DNA of 64,000 bases. It comes from Cupriavidus pinatubonensis (lineage in GTDB: Bacteria > Pseudomonadota > Gammaproteobacteria > Burkholderiales > Burkholderiaceae). Shown in pieces: positions 1-8,769 of this stretch. The stretch is taken from NCBI RefSeq assembly GCF_019602855.1, contig NZ_CP080766.1:434001-498000 (forward strand). The letters run 5' to 3'. Below the pieces are notes generated by a model, which worked only from the letters and a program-made list of their open reading frames with translations, was not told where the DNA came from and searched no databases. The position numbers were made by a program, and so were the translations under genes. Positions within the stretch are counted from its first letter, which is position 1, and every line of letters begins with the position of its first letter.

Positions 1-140
1 TCTATTTCTCCGTCGGCTACGCGCGCAATGGCAGCCTGAGCTTTGACAGTGCAGCGACGGCCTATGCGTTCAACTATCCGTCCATGGCGGGTCAGAAAGG
101 CATGCTGGGGGTGATCACGGGGATTCGGCATATCTTCTGA
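1..140 (+). CDS. Gram-negative porin, C-terminal end (partial)
   Basis: The window opens inside a gene. The frame starting at base 3 gives about 45 residues ending in ITGIRHIF and a stop at 138-140. A final Phe after alternating aromatic and hydrophobic residues is the outer-membrane beta-barrel sorting signal of OmpC-like trimeric porins, and the ending matches the complete porin at 6158-7324, which ends in LGIRHKF. The start lies outside the window. It would form a diffusion channel in the outer membrane. A strong terminator follows at 215-248, so this ends its transcription unit. Confidence 0.85.
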   Translation, partial: YFSVGYARNGSLSFDSAATAYAFNYPSMAGQKGMLGVITGIRHIF

Positions 141-214
141 TGGGGGCTTGGCAGGGCAAATGAAGGCGTTCCGCGCGGCCGGTCCGGCTGCACGCGCTTC
201 GTCTGGTGTGACGG

Positions 215-248
215 ATGCCGCAGGCTTATGGCCTGCGGCATTTTTTTT
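215..248 (+). terminator. Intrinsic terminator after the porin
   Basis: A perfect 11-bp stem (215-225 with 231-241, left arm ATGCCGCAGGC) with a 5-nt loop runs into eight T residues (241-248). It lies 75 bp after the porin stop and is a textbook rho-independent terminator. Confidence 0.9.
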
Positions 249-674
249 GGTTCAACGAGGAATTCCGGAGAAGGCCGCCTTAATCTTCAGGAAGAAGTAC
301 TCCTCGTCACGGTAGCCATAGGCTCGGCGCTTAATGACCTTGCTGAACGACGTGAAACGGTGGCGCACATCGCGCCCGCGAGAGCCGCTGAAGCCAGTAA
401 GCGGCGTTTTGCCCCTTCAGTAAGCCCCGTTTTTCCTCCGTTTTTCCCGCGCTCTCCAAAACAGCCGCTTCATCCGAAACGGATACGTTCGCCCCTCCCC
501 GTATTTCCGCCCTCGCCCACCCCCGTCGGGGTGTGCCGCTTTCGCACGCCAAAGCAATCATCCGGAAAAGCACAACCCCGCGCCTCGGCGCGGGGTTGTG
601 CCCAAGGAGCAAGTGCCGGCACGACCGGGCCCTACCGCCCGGCAATTTCAAGACGACAAAAAAGGAGACTGACC
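249..674 (+). other. Leader region of the Bug-aldehyde dehydrogenase unit, with a long hairpin
   Basis: No convincing gene is present. A 15-bp hairpin (570-584 with 587-601, 2-nt loop) sits 73 bp before the tctC start. A smaller GC-rich dyad lies at about 516-533. On the minus strand the long stem is followed by TTTT, so it could also stop antisense transcription. No clear copy of the tandem AraC operator seen elsewhere was found here. Confidence 0.5.
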
Positions 675-1661
675 ATGCTGATGTTCAAACGCCGCGCGCT
701 GCGGCTGCTGTGCCCTGCCCTCGCCACGCTTGCCGCGCTCGCCATCGCCGCGCCTGTCAAGGCCGGCGATTACCCTGAGCGCCCCGTGAAGATCGTTTCG
801 GTCACCAGTGCCGGGACCGGCATCGACGACTACACGCGCCTGCTGGCCAAGTACCTGTCCGACAAGCTCGGCCAAAGCTTCGTTGTCGAAAACCGGCCGG
901 GTGGCAACATGGTCGTAGCCACCGACTATGTGTCCAAGGCTGCGCCGGACGGCTACACGCTGCTGCTGTCTGGCTCCGGCGCCATGGCTGCCAACCCATT
1001 CCTGTTCCGCAGGCTGCCGTATGACCCGATGAAGGACTTCGTCCCCGTGGCGCGCCTGTCGGTGCTGCCCATTGCCGTGATCGTGCCGGGCAACTCGCCC
1101 TACCACACCGCCGGCGAACTGATCGCGGCCGCGCGCGCGAATCCCGGCAAGCTGAACTTTGCTACGTCCAGCACGGGCTACCGCGTCATCCTGACCGCGT
1201 TCAACGATGCGGCAAAAATCCAGTCCGTGAGCGTGCCCTACAAGGCCGCCAGCGCGATGATGACCGATGTCATGGGCGGCATGGTCGACTACGGCGGCGT
1301 TGAAGTGTCGGCCATCATCCCGCACGTGCAGAGCGGCAAGCTGCGCGCGCTGGCCATTACCGGCCCGAACCGCCTGGCGCAGCTCAAGGATGTGCCGACG
1401 CTGCGCGAACTCGGCCTGGAGCGCTATTCGCTCAACACCTGGGTCGGCCTGTTCGCTCCGGCCGGCACGCCCAAGCCCATCGTCGACAAGCTGACCCGGC
1501 TTGCCTTGCAGTTCACGTCCACACCCGAGGCCATGGCGCACTACCAGGCACGCGGCAGCGCGGCCTATCCCGCCGATGGCGCCGAACTGCGCAAGAACAT
1601 CGTGGCCGACCAGCAGGGCTGGAAGCAGATGATCACGGTGGCCGGCATCCAGCCCGAATGA
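675..1661 (+). CDS. Bug/TctC-family periplasmic solute-binding protein
   Basis: A 328-residue secreted receptor of the tripartite tricarboxylate transporter (TctC/Bug) family, which binds carboxylates or other small organic anions in the periplasm. The start at 675 is chosen because AAGGAG lies at 662-667 and because residues 1-28 form a signal peptide (basic MLMFKRRALR, a hydrophobic stretch, cleavage near VKAG). The mature start DYPERPVKIV and the VVENRPGGNM segment are typical of Bug proteins. No TctA or TctB membrane genes are adjacent, so the partner permease or an alternative signalling role is unknown. The aldehyde dehydrogenase follows 61 bp later, probably in one transcript. The open frame continues upstream to 228, but that part is rejected because it lacks a signal peptide and ribosome site. 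Confidence 0.9.
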   Translation: MLMFKRRALRLLCPALATLAALAIAAPVKAGDYPERPVKIVSVTSAGTGIDDYTRLLAKYLSDKLGQSFVVENRPGGNMVVATDYVSKAAPDGYTLLLSGSGAMAANPFLFRRLPYDPMKDFVPVARLSVLPIAVIVPGNSPYHTAGELIAAARANPGKLNFATSSTGYRVILTAFNDAAKIQSVSVPYKAASAMMTDVMGGMVDYGGVEVSAIIPHVQSGKLRALAITGPNRLAQLKDVPTLRELGLERYSLNTWVGLFAPAGTPKPIVDKLTRLALQFTSTPEAMAHYQARGSAAYPADGAELRKNIVADQQGWKQMITVAGIQPE

Positions 1662-1722
1662 ACAGGAACACCAATCAATCCTGGCCCCACAGGGCAACAA
1701 TGAATCGCCGGAGAACCGATAT

Positions 1723-3144
1723 ATGAAGACGCTGGACCGCTTCTACATCCAGGGAGAATGGGTGACGCCAGCTGCCGGCAGCACGCTGGTCGATGTGATC
1801 AACCCCGCCACCGAAGCGCCGGTCGCGCGGCTCGCCATGGGCACCACGGCAGACGCCGATCGCGCGGTCGCGGCCGCGCGCGATGCCTTTGGCACGTGGT
1901 CGCAGAGCACGCGCGAGGAACGCATCGCACTGCTTGAACGCATCGCCGAGCAATACCGCGCACGCGTGCCAGAGCTGGCCGAAGCCGTGCGGCTCGAAAT
2001 GGGCGCGCCGGTCACGCTGTGCAACGCCATGCAGGCGCCGATCGGGCTCGTGCATATCCAGAACACGCTCGAAGTCCTGCGCAACTTTGCCTTCGAGACC
2101 ACGCATGGCAAGACCTGGCTGCGCCGCGAGCCGGTCGGCGTAGCGGCGCTGATCACGCCGTGGAACGTGCCGCTGAACCAGATCGCGGCCAAGGTTGCGC
2201 CCGCGCTGGCTGCCGGCTGCACGGTGGTGCTCAAGCCTTCGGAAATCGCGCCGCTCGACGCGGTGATCTTCGCCGAGATCATGCACGCGGCCGGCACGCC
2301 GCTGGGCGTGTTCAACATGATCTTCGGTGACGGGCCTTCGGTCGGCGCGGCGCTGTCGTCGCATCCCGATGTCGACATGGTGTCGATCACCGGCTCCACG
2401 CGCGCCGGCGTCGAAGTGGCGAAGAATGCCGCGCCCACGGTCAAGCGCGTCGCACAGGAACTCGGTGGCAAGTCGCCGCTGGTCGTGCTCGACGATGCCG
2501 ACATGAAGACCGCCGTCACCACCGCAGTGGCGCAGTGCATGGTCAACACGGGCCAGGTCTGCGTGGCGCCGACGCGTCTGCTGGTATCGCGCACGCGCTA
2601 CGACGAGGCGCTCGCCATTGCCGCGGCCACGGCGGGCGCGCTGCAGGTCGGCGACCCTGCTGACCCGGCCACCAAGATCGGCCCACTGTCCAACCGCGCG
2701 CAGTTCGAGAAGGTGCAGCAGATGATCGGCATCGGCATCGAGGAAGGCGCGCGCGTGATCGCGGGCGGCCCGGGCCGCCCCGACGGCATCGAACGCGGCT
2801 TCTATGTCCGGCCGACGGTGTTCGCCGACGTCCACAACAGCATGACCGTGGCGCGCGAGGAGATCTTCGGCCCGGTGCTCTGCGTGATTCCTTATGACAG
2901 CGAGGAAGACGCCATTGCCATCGCCAACGACACCGTCTATGGACTGGCCGCCTATGTCGCGTCAGGCGATGCGGAACGTGCGCGCCGCGTGGCAGCGAGG
3001 CTGCGTGCGGGCACCGTGCGCGTCAATTTCGCGCCGGCGGACCTGACCGCACCGTTCGGTGGCGTCAAGCGCTCGGGCAATGGCCGGGAGTTTGGTGCTG
3101 AAGGACTGGTCGAGTTCCTGGAGTGGAAGGCGATCAGCCTGTAA
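1723..3144 (+). CDS. NAD(P)-dependent aldehyde dehydrogenase
   Basis: A complete 473-residue member of the aldehyde dehydrogenase superfamily, oxidising an aldehyde to a carboxylic acid in the cytoplasm. Visible landmarks are PWNVP with the oxyanion-hole Asn near residue 148, KPSEIAP near 171, the SITGST loop near 221-226, the general base Glu in QELGGKSP near 246 and the nucleophile Cys280 in NTGQVC. The EEIFGPVL motif and the C-terminal FGGVKRSGNGRE segment are also present. Length and motif spacing are normal, so it should be active. The substrate cannot be read from sequence; its placement after a Bug receptor suggests a catabolic intermediate. A terminator hairpin separates it from the convergent acyl-CoA dehydrogenase. 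Confidence 0.93.
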   Translation: MKTLDRFYIQGEWVTPAAGSTLVDVINPATEAPVARLAMGTTADADRAVAAARDAFGTWSQSTREERIALLERIAEQYRARVPELAEAVRLEMGAPVTLCNAMQAPIGLVHIQNTLEVLRNFAFETTHGKTWLRREPVGVAALITPWNVPLNQIAAKVAPALAAGCTVVLKPSEIAPLDAVIFAEIMHAAGTPLGVFNMIFGDGPSVGAALSSHPDVDMVSITGSTRAGVEVAKNAAPTVKRVAQELGGKSPLVVLDDADMKTAVTTAVAQCMVNTGQVCVAPTRLLVSRTRYDEALAIAAATAGALQVGDPADPATKIGPLSNRAQFEKVQQMIGIGIEEGARVIAGGPGRPDGIERGFYVRPTVFADVHNSMTVAREEIFGPVLCVIPYDSEEDAIAIANDTVYGLAAYVASGDAERARRVAARLRAGTVRVNFAPADLTAPFGGVKRSGNGREFGAEGLVEFLEWKAISL

Positions 3145-3154
3145 GAGGCCCAAC

Positions 3155-3180
3155 GCGCCGTCCCATTCAAGGGACGGCGC
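3155..3180. terminator. Bidirectional hairpin between convergent genes
   Basis: A perfect 10-bp stem, GCGCCGTCCC (3155-3164) with GGGACGGCGC (3171-3180) and a 6-nt loop, lies between two convergent stop codons. There is no long T-run, so termination is inferred from position and symmetry. Confidence 0.6.
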
Positions 3181-3197
3181 AGATTACCGCGTGGCGA

Positions 3198-4397
3198 TCA
3201 GAGCCGGAACTTCGTCTTGGCGATGATGCCGCGCTGGATCTCGCTGGTGCCGCCGTAGATCGTGGTGGCACGGCGGAAGAAGGCCTCCGTCGCAATATCC
3301 TGCATCACGTCCTGCATCGGCAGCGGCTCGCCGGCGTGGCCATCGTGGCTCGACGGATACGACACCGGACCATAGTCGCCCATGCTCTCCACAGCAAACT
3401 GCCCCATCTGCTGCTGCAGCTCGGTACCACGGATCTTCAGCATCGATCCCAACGCGTGCGCAGCCGGGCTGTGGTCACCGGCTTGCTCCATCGCCGCGAC
3501 TCGCTGCACCATGACCGCGATCGCTTCCAGCTCGGCCTCATAGCGCGCCAGCCGCAGTGCGAACTGGGGCTGCTCACCCAGCGTGCTGCCCGCGGCCGGC
3601 GCTGCAGCGAATGCGCGGAGCTGGCGTTGCAGGCGGCGCAGCGTAGGCAGGTCGGCCGTGGTCGCGTGCTCGTTGTTCAGCAGGAACTTGGTGATCTTCC
3701 AGCCGCCGCCTTCCTCGCCGATCAGGTTTTCGACGGGCACGCGCACGTTGTCGAAGAAGGTCTCGTTCAGGTGGTGGCAGCCGTCGATGCTGATGATCGG
3801 GCGCACGGTGATGCCGGGCGTTTTCATGTCCACCAGGATGAACGTGATGCCGGCCTGCTTCTTCTCGCCGCTGCCGGTACGCACCAGCAGGAAGATCCAG
3901 TCGGCCTGGTGGCCGTAGCTGGTCCAGATCTTCTGGCCATTGATGACGTAGTGGTCGCCATCGCGCACGGCCTGCGTACGCAGCGACGCCAGGTCCGAAC
4001 CCGATCCCGGCTCGGAGAAGCCCTGGCACCACAGGCGCTCGCCGCGCAGGATGGCGCCGACATGCTCGTCCTTCTGCGCCGGCGTGCCGAAGTGGTTCAG
4101 CACCGGCCCGACAAGTTTCTGCGCAAAGGCATCCTGCGACGGCGTTCCGGCCAGCGCACACTCCTCGTCGAAGGCCAGCCGCTGTGCCACGGTCCAGCCC
4201 GTGCCGCCGTGTTCGGCCGCCCAGTAAGGCGCGCCCCAGCCATGCGTATTGAGCACGCGCTGCCACTGCATCAGCGTATCGCGCGGCGAACGCATGCCAT
4301 GCGCGCGGCGCGGCATGTCGGCCGGCATGTGTTCGCGCAGGAAGTCACGCACCTGCTGGCGGAACTCGGCGAGGTTGGGGTCGGGTCGGAAGTCCAT
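3198..4397 (-). CDS. Acyl-CoA dehydrogenase family protein (copy 1 of a paralogous pair)
   Basis: A 399-residue FAD-dependent acyl-CoA dehydrogenase. The alpha-helical N-terminal domain starts MDFRPDPNLAEF. The middle beta domain has CQGFSEPGSGSDLASL and GQKIWTSYGHQADW, the flavin and substrate region. The C-terminal helical domain ends with YGGTSEIQRGI. It would introduce an alpha,beta double bond into a CoA thioester. The start at 4397 has GGAGAG about 9 bases upstream and matches the N-terminus of the close paralogue at 28798-30003. It stands alone on the minus strand, far from the main CoA-oxidation cluster, so it may serve a different substrate. The frame stays open to 4586, but that extension has no ribosome site. 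Confidence 0.92.
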   Translation of the reverse strand: MDFRPDPNLAEFRQQVRDFLREHMPADMPRRAHGMRSPRDTLMQWQRVLNTHGWGAPYWAAEHGGTGWTVAQRLAFDEECALAGTPSQDAFAQKLVGPVLNHFGTPAQKDEHVGAILRGERLWCQGFSEPGSGSDLASLRTQAVRDGDHYVINGQKIWTSYGHQADWIFLLVRTGSGEKKQAGITFILVDMKTPGITVRPIISIDGCHHLNETFFDNVRVPVENLIGEEGGGWKITKFLLNNEHATTADLPTLRRLQRQLRAFAAAPAAGSTLGEQPQFALRLARYEAELEAIAVMVQRVAAMEQAGDHSPAAHALGSMLKIRGTELQQQMGQFAVESMGDYGPVSYPSSHDGHAGEPLPMQDVMQDIATEAFFRRATTIYGGTSEIQRGIIAKTKFRL

Positions 4398-4967
4398 CTG
4401 ATTCGCTCTCCATCTGGCGTGGCGGCGCCGCGGACGCGGCTTGCCGGATGGTGACACCTTAAGTGCTGGGGATGGTCGCGGCGCCCCCCACCACTGGTGG
4501 CGATAGGTGCCGCCAGGTTTGAAGCAATGCGTTGGTTGCGGGCCATCGGGCGATGTCCCATATGTTCTGGTGATACGAAATTCCACCCGATTCGAGTGGT
4601 CCCTTAATTGGCCAGCGCGACGACACTATCGGCAATGGCGAAATCGCTTCCGCCATTGTGGCGTGTGGCATGACTGCAATCGGGCTTGCCATGGCGTCAC
4701 GGTCTCCACCCCGCGGGTCTGCTCGACTTGTGGGTCTTGGCGCTCCGGAAGGGTTTCGGGGCGCTTTTTTCTTTGTTTTCTTGCCGGAATAGCGGGGTGG
4801 CGTAGTTTGCCAGGAACGATACCCGGCCCTCACCAATCCCCCCTCCCATTGTCCCCACCAGTCACACCCACGCCCCACCACGTCAACCTCAATCCAAATC
4901 CCCTTACTACACTGCTGACAGTTCAATCCGGGCACACTGCGTTGCCCGCAAACGGTGACTGGCAGCT
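4398..4967 (+). other. 570-bp gene-free gap holding an orphan terminator; possible small RNA
   Basis: No protein gene is convincing here. A weak promoter-like pair (TTGCGG 4536-4541, 17 bp, CATATG 4559-4564) precedes a self-complementary segment (CAATGGCG with CGCCATTG near 4631-4657) and the strong terminator at 4740-4770. Nothing on the plus strand upstream needs that terminator, so a transcript of roughly 200 nt is possible. This is inference from structure only. Confidence 0.3.
4740..4770 (+). terminator. Strong orphan rho-independent terminator
   Basis: An 11-bp stem (4740-4750 with 4754-4764, two G-U pairs, loop GGG) is followed directly by TTTTTT and further T-rich sequence to 4780. 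The nearest upstream plus-strand gene ends at 3144, beyond a convergent gene, so the terminator has no known client transcript. Confidence 0.75.
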
Positions 4968-5945
4968 ATGGCGGACTCTGAACGATTTCTGGTAACCGGG
5001 GCATTGGGGTGTATCGGCGCATGGACGGTTCGCCGGCTCGCAAACGAGGGCGTGCCAGTCGTTGCCTTCGACGCAGACAATGACGTGCGACGCCTGCGCC
5101 TGCTGATGGACGACGCACAACGGTCGCGCGTGGAAATGGTTCGGGGCGACATCACGGACCTGAGCTTGCTGGAGGCAACGCTCGATCACCATCGCATTAC
5201 GCATGTCATTCACCTGGCCGCACTGATCCATCCAAGGTTCAAGAGCGATCCACCGCTTGGCGCCCGCGTCAACGTGCTCGGCGGCGTGAATCTGTTCGAG
5301 GCCGTAGCGCGGCGCGTGGAGCGAATTCCTCGCATCGTGTATGCGTCATCGATTGCGGTGTACGACAACGGCGACGCGGCCAACGATGCAGCCATCCAGC
5401 ACCACACAGCCGGGCATCCGACAACCCTATACGGTGTGTTCAAGCAAGCCGAAGAGGGCATGGCGCGCGTGTATTACCAGGACAGAGGGGTGTCCAGCAT
5501 CGGCCTTCGCCCGGCGACGGTTTTTGGCGCCGGAAGAGACTATGGACTGACTGCGGCCCCCACGCAGGCAGTCCTGGCGGCAGCGCTCGGACGCCCTTTC
5601 CATATTCCGTACAGCGGCCGCAGCCAGATCCACTATGCCGACGACCTTGCGCGCATGTTCATCGCTTGCGCACGTTCGGGCTATCGCGGTGCGGACGTCT
5701 TCAATATGCATGGCAGCGTCGCGGACATGGGCGAGATCGTCGAGACGATCGAGTCGGTCATTCCGCAGGCGCGCGGAACGATCACGTTCGACGGGGCATC
5801 GCTCGGGCTTCCGGAAGACTACGACGCGACCGCGCTCGAGAACGTGATTGGTCCGCTGCCCCGCACACCGCTGCGCGAAGCCGTGGGCGAGACCTTCAGG
5901 CTCTTTCGCAGCAGGATCGCCAGCGGCGAAATCCGCGACACCTGA
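4968..5945 (+). CDS. NAD-dependent epimerase/dehydratase (extended SDR)
   Basis: A 325-residue extended short-chain dehydrogenase. The Rossmann motif GALGCIG (residues 11-17) binds NAD(P), VRGDITD near 58-64 is the usual Asp after beta-3, and the catalytic YxxxK pair is Y155 and K159 in YGVFK. RPATVFG near 180 is the family signature leading to the substrate domain. Likely substrates are nucleotide sugars or small carbonyl compounds; the sequence does not say which. The ATG at 4968 has only a weak ribosome site, but the Rossmann fold begins within ten residues, so no longer start is needed. It is a single-gene unit ahead of the porin promoter. Confidence 0.88.
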   Translation: MADSERFLVTGALGCIGAWTVRRLANEGVPVVAFDADNDVRRLRLLMDDAQRSRVEMVRGDITDLSLLEATLDHHRITHVIHLAALIHPRFKSDPPLGARVNVLGGVNLFEAVARRVERIPRIVYASSIAVYDNGDAANDAAIQHHTAGHPTTLYGVFKQAEEGMARVYYQDRGVSSIGLRPATVFGAGRDYGLTAAPTQAVLAAALGRPFHIPYSGRSQIHYADDLARMFIACARSGYRGADVFNMHGSVADMGEIVETIESVIPQARGTITFDGASLGLPEDYDATALENVIGPLPRTPLREAVGETFRLFRSRIASGEIRDT

Positions 5946-6018
5946 TCCGTTGATGGCGGCAGTACTGCCGCGCCGCGGATCTGCGCATCTCCCGACGCAT
6001 CCCCTCGTTTTCCCGAAC

Positions 6019-6055
6019 TGTCCCGAAGGGCATCAAGGTTGTCCCGGAGGGTCAC
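6019..6055 (+). promoter_or_regulatory. Tandem AraC-type operator A, before the porin
   Basis: Two 16-bp direct half-sites, TGTCCCGAAGGGCATC (6019-6034) and TGTCCCGGAGGGTCAC (6040-6055), are separated by 5 bp (21-bp period). A candidate -10 box GATACT lies at 6077-6082, 21 bp after the second half-site, and the porin ATG is 103 bp downstream. Sites B to E repeat this layout. AraC/XylS activators commonly bind direct repeats two helical turns apart overlapping the -35. Confidence 0.75.
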
Positions 6056-6157
6056 GCCTTGCCACGCCCGATTCCGGATACTCGCGCAGGCTCAGATACC
6101 CCTTTCAACGAAACACCCGCATCACAGACCAGAAAACAACAAGGAGGAGATTTGTCC

Positions 6158-7324
6158 ATGAAGCTCAGGAGCATGGCCGTGGCCGCATTGCTCGCCTGTT
6201 CGGGCGGCGCCCTCGCGCAGTCGAGCGTCACGCTGTACGGTGTCGCCGACGTCAACCTGGAATATGTCAACCACGTCGGCGCGATTCCGAGTGCCGCCAA
6301 CCAGTTCAACCGCGGCCCGTCCAATGACGTCTACCGCATGAACGCGGGCGGCTTCTCCGGTTCCCGCTGGGGTATCCGCGGGACGGAAGACCTTGGCAAT
6401 GGACTGAAGGCCTTGTTCGTGCTGGAGAACGGCTTCAACGTCGATACCGGCACCCTGCAGCAAGGCGGACGCATGTTCGGGCGCCAGGCCTTCGTGGGCC
6501 TGCAGCAGGCGGGCATCGGCCAGCTCAGCTTGGGCCGCCAGTACGCGTCCATGTTCGAGGCGCTGGCCAATTTCGCGCCGGCCGCCTATGCCACGCAGTA
6601 TGAGCCGACGGTGCTGATGACCGGCCCGAACTTCCGCCAGGACAACACCGTCAAGTACACCGGCCAGTTCGGCCCTGTCACGGCGCTTGCGCACTACTCC
6701 TTCGGCGTGGGCCTGGCGCTGCCGCAGACGGTCGGCATCGCCACGCCGATCGGCGGCAACGGCGAAAACCCGGGCCAGGCACGCCGCGACAGCGCCTACG
6801 GCGCAGCCGTGGCCTACCAGGGCGGTGCATTTGGCGTCACGGTCGGCTACGACCAGTGGAATCCGACCATCGGCACCAGCAGCGGCACCGTCAGGAAAGC
6901 CGCGGTCGGCGGCAGCTACACCTTCGGCAGCCTGGCGAAGATCATGGGCGGCTACCGCTGGGGCCAGAACAAGAACGCGGCGGATGTCGTCATCCAGCGT
7001 GACGACTTCTACTGGATCGGCGCGAACTACCAGGTCACCCCGGCCATCGGCCTGACGCTGGAATACAACTACGACAACGTCAAGAGCCTGTATGGCGATA
7101 CCCACGTCGCCAACCCGTGGCAGATCGCCCTGATTGCCAACTATGCGTTCTCCAAGCGCACCGACCTCTACCTGTCCACCGCCTATGCCAAGAATGCCGG
7201 GCTGATGATGGAGTCGCTGGCCACGGTGTACGCCAACAGCCTGTCGCTGGGCAACAACTACGTGCTGGCCAATGGCCAGAGCAATATGCTCGGCGTGTCA
7301 TTGGGCATCCGCCACAAGTTCTGA
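6158..7324 (+). CDS. Gram-negative trimeric porin
   Basis: A 388-residue outer-membrane porin of the OmpC-like betaproteobacterial family. The start at 6158 follows AAGGAGGAGA (6141-6150), and residues 1-21 are a signal peptide cleaved after ALA-Q. The mature protein starts QSSVTLYGVADVNLE, the usual first strand, contains SRWGIRGTEDLGNGLKA (strands and loop 2) and ends GIRHKF with the terminal Phe needed for Bam-dependent assembly. It forms a diffusion pore for small hydrophilic solutes. It carries operator A and so probably belongs to the same regulon as the downstream Bug receptor and hydrolase, where it would admit the inducing substrate. Confidence 0.93.
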   Translation: MKLRSMAVAALLACSGGALAQSSVTLYGVADVNLEYVNHVGAIPSAANQFNRGPSNDVYRMNAGGFSGSRWGIRGTEDLGNGLKALFVLENGFNVDTGTLQQGGRMFGRQAFVGLQQAGIGQLSLGRQYASMFEALANFAPAAYATQYEPTVLMTGPNFRQDNTVKYTGQFGPVTALAHYSFGVGLALPQTVGIATPIGGNGENPGQARRDSAYGAAVAYQGGAFGVTVGYDQWNPTIGTSSGTVRKAAVGGSYTFGSLAKIMGGYRWGQNKNAADVVIQRDDFYWIGANYQVTPAIGLTLEYNYDNVKSLYGDTHVANPWQIALIANYAFSKRTDLYLSTAYAKNAGLMMESLATVYANSLSLGNNYVLANGQSNMLGVSLGIRHKF

Positions 7325-7396
7325 CGAGCCGCGGACACGGGTGCGGGCCGACTTGCTTGCGCGAGCCAGGCCCGCTTACATTGGGCTTTCCCTAAC

Positions 7397-7433
7397 TGTC
7401 CCGAAATGTCAAATATTTGCCCCCGAATGTTAA
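7397..7433 (+). promoter_or_regulatory. Tandem AraC-type operator B, before the Bug receptor gene
   Basis: Half-sites TGTCCCGAAATGTCAA (7397-7412) and TGCCCCCGAATGTTAA (7418-7433) with a 5-bp spacer. The candidate -10 CATACT is at 7454-7459, 20 bp after the site, and the ATG is 93 bp downstream. Together with D and E this gives the best-defined copies of the motif. Confidence 0.8.
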
Positions 7434-7525
7434 GGGGCTTTGCATCGACCGCCCATACTTCTGGCACGACTTCCGTCGTCCATGGCACCCAACTCCAGCC
7501 CATACCCATAACCGGGGAGACAACT

Positions 7526-8503
7526 ATGCCGATTCGCCCTGCCCTGACCCGCGTGCACCACGCCGCCGTTTGCGCTGTCCTGGCCCTGTCCATGCCCGTC
7601 GCCATGGCATGGACCAACAAGCCGGTCCGGGTACTGATCCCTGCACCTGCCGGTGGCACCATGGATGTGCTGGCACGCGTGCTGTCCGAAGCGCTCACCA
7701 CCGAACTGGGCCAGCCCGTGGTGGTCGACAACAAGCCGGGCGCCGGCGGCGGCATTGCGATCAACACCTTGCTGGCGGCGCCGGCAGACGGGCAGACCAT
7801 CCTGGTGTCGACCACCAATGTGCTCACGGAGATCCCCCATGTGATGAAGGTCTCCTTCGATCCGATGAAGGATGTGAAGCCTGTGGCCGCGGTGGCCAGG
7901 TCGACGCTCGTGCTGGTCGGGTCGCCGAGCCTGCCGGCCAAGGATCTGCCGAGCCTGGTCAGCTATGTGAAGGCCCATTCGGGCCAGCTCAGTTTTGCTT
8001 CCTACAGCTCGGGAACGGTCGCCCATTACGCCGGCCTGATCATGAACCAGAAGGCAGGCATGGATCTCCAGCACGTGCCGTTTGCCGGCTCTCCGCCCGC
8101 GCTGACACAGGTCATGGGCGGACAGATTGCCGTGATGTACGACGGCATGGTGACCTCGCTGCCGATGATCAAGGCCGGCAAGCTGCAGGCCTACGCGCTG
8201 GCCGCGAAACAGCGTTCACCGCTGCTGCCGCAGGTGCCGACGTTTGCCGAGCTGGGCTATCCCGACATTGACTTCAACAACTGGGCGGGTGTGTTTGTCT
8301 CGTCAAAGGTGCCGGCAGACGTGGTGCAGAAGATCCAGGCAGCGGTCTACAAGGCGGCCGCAACGCCCAAGGTGCAGGAACGGATCACCGGCCTCGGCTT
8401 CGAGACCGTGCCGCCGCAAACCCCTGCCCAGCTTGGACAGGCCTTGCGCACCGAATACGATCGCAACGCTGCCATCGTGAAGGCCTATAACATCCAGCCC
8501 TGA
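7526..8503 (+). CDS. Bug/TctC-family periplasmic solute-binding protein (copy 1 of a close pair)
   Basis: A 325-residue secreted receptor. ATG 7526 follows GGGGAGA, and a signal peptide of about 27 residues ends at VAMA-W. The mature part has the family's KPVRVLIPAPAGGTMD start and VVVDNKPGAGGG loop. It is strikingly similar along its whole length to the protein at 23152-24129, sharing the mature N-terminus, the VPFAGSPPALTQVMGGQIAV region and the ending, so the two arose by duplication and probably bind related ligands. No TctAB permease is nearby. Operator B places it under the AraC-type control shared with the porin. Confidence 0.92.
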   Translation: MPIRPALTRVHHAAVCAVLALSMPVAMAWTNKPVRVLIPAPAGGTMDVLARVLSEALTTELGQPVVVDNKPGAGGGIAINTLLAAPADGQTILVSTTNVLTEIPHVMKVSFDPMKDVKPVAAVARSTLVLVGSPSLPAKDLPSLVSYVKAHSGQLSFASYSSGTVAHYAGLIMNQKAGMDLQHVPFAGSPPALTQVMGGQIAVMYDGMVTSLPMIKAGKLQAYALAAKQRSPLLPQVPTFAELGYPDIDFNNWAGVFVSSKVPADVVQKIQAAVYKAAATPKVQERITGLGFETVPPQTPAQLGQALRTEYDRNAAIVKAYNIQP

Positions 8504-8636
8504 CGGCCCGCGGCTCCGGCGGCATTGGCATTGCTGCCTGCCGGAGCACGCTTCAGTCCGTCGCGACGATGGGCAATTCCCCAACCTTCGCCAAACGCTC
8601 CTCTCCTCCGGTTTCCCTCTCCAGCCGCTGGCGCGA

Positions 8637-8673
8637 TGTCCCCAACGGTCACGGCAAAGCCCCCTGGGATCAT
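8637..8673 (+). promoter_or_regulatory. Tandem AraC-type operator C, before the hydrolase operon
   Basis: Half-sites TGTCCCCAACGGTCAC (8637-8652) and AGCCCCCTGGGATCAT (8658-8673) with a 5-bp spacer. The second is the most diverged copy but keeps GCCCC and TCA. A good -10, TAGAAT, starts at 8695, 21 bp after the site, and the TTG start is 96 bp downstream. The spacing agrees with the other copies. Confidence 0.65.
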
Positions 8674-8769
8674 TCACCGGACCGCCCCTCTGCCTAGAAT
8701 CGGCACACATACCGGCACGGCGCATCGCGCCAAGCCTCCTCGATTTGCCGAATCCTGCAGGAGCCTGCA

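Noticed and set aside
423..459. Possible sixth AraC operator before the first Bug gene
   Set aside because: AGCCCCG and TTCCCGC lie about 21 bp apart, but the rest of each half-site does not match and the -10 distance is off.
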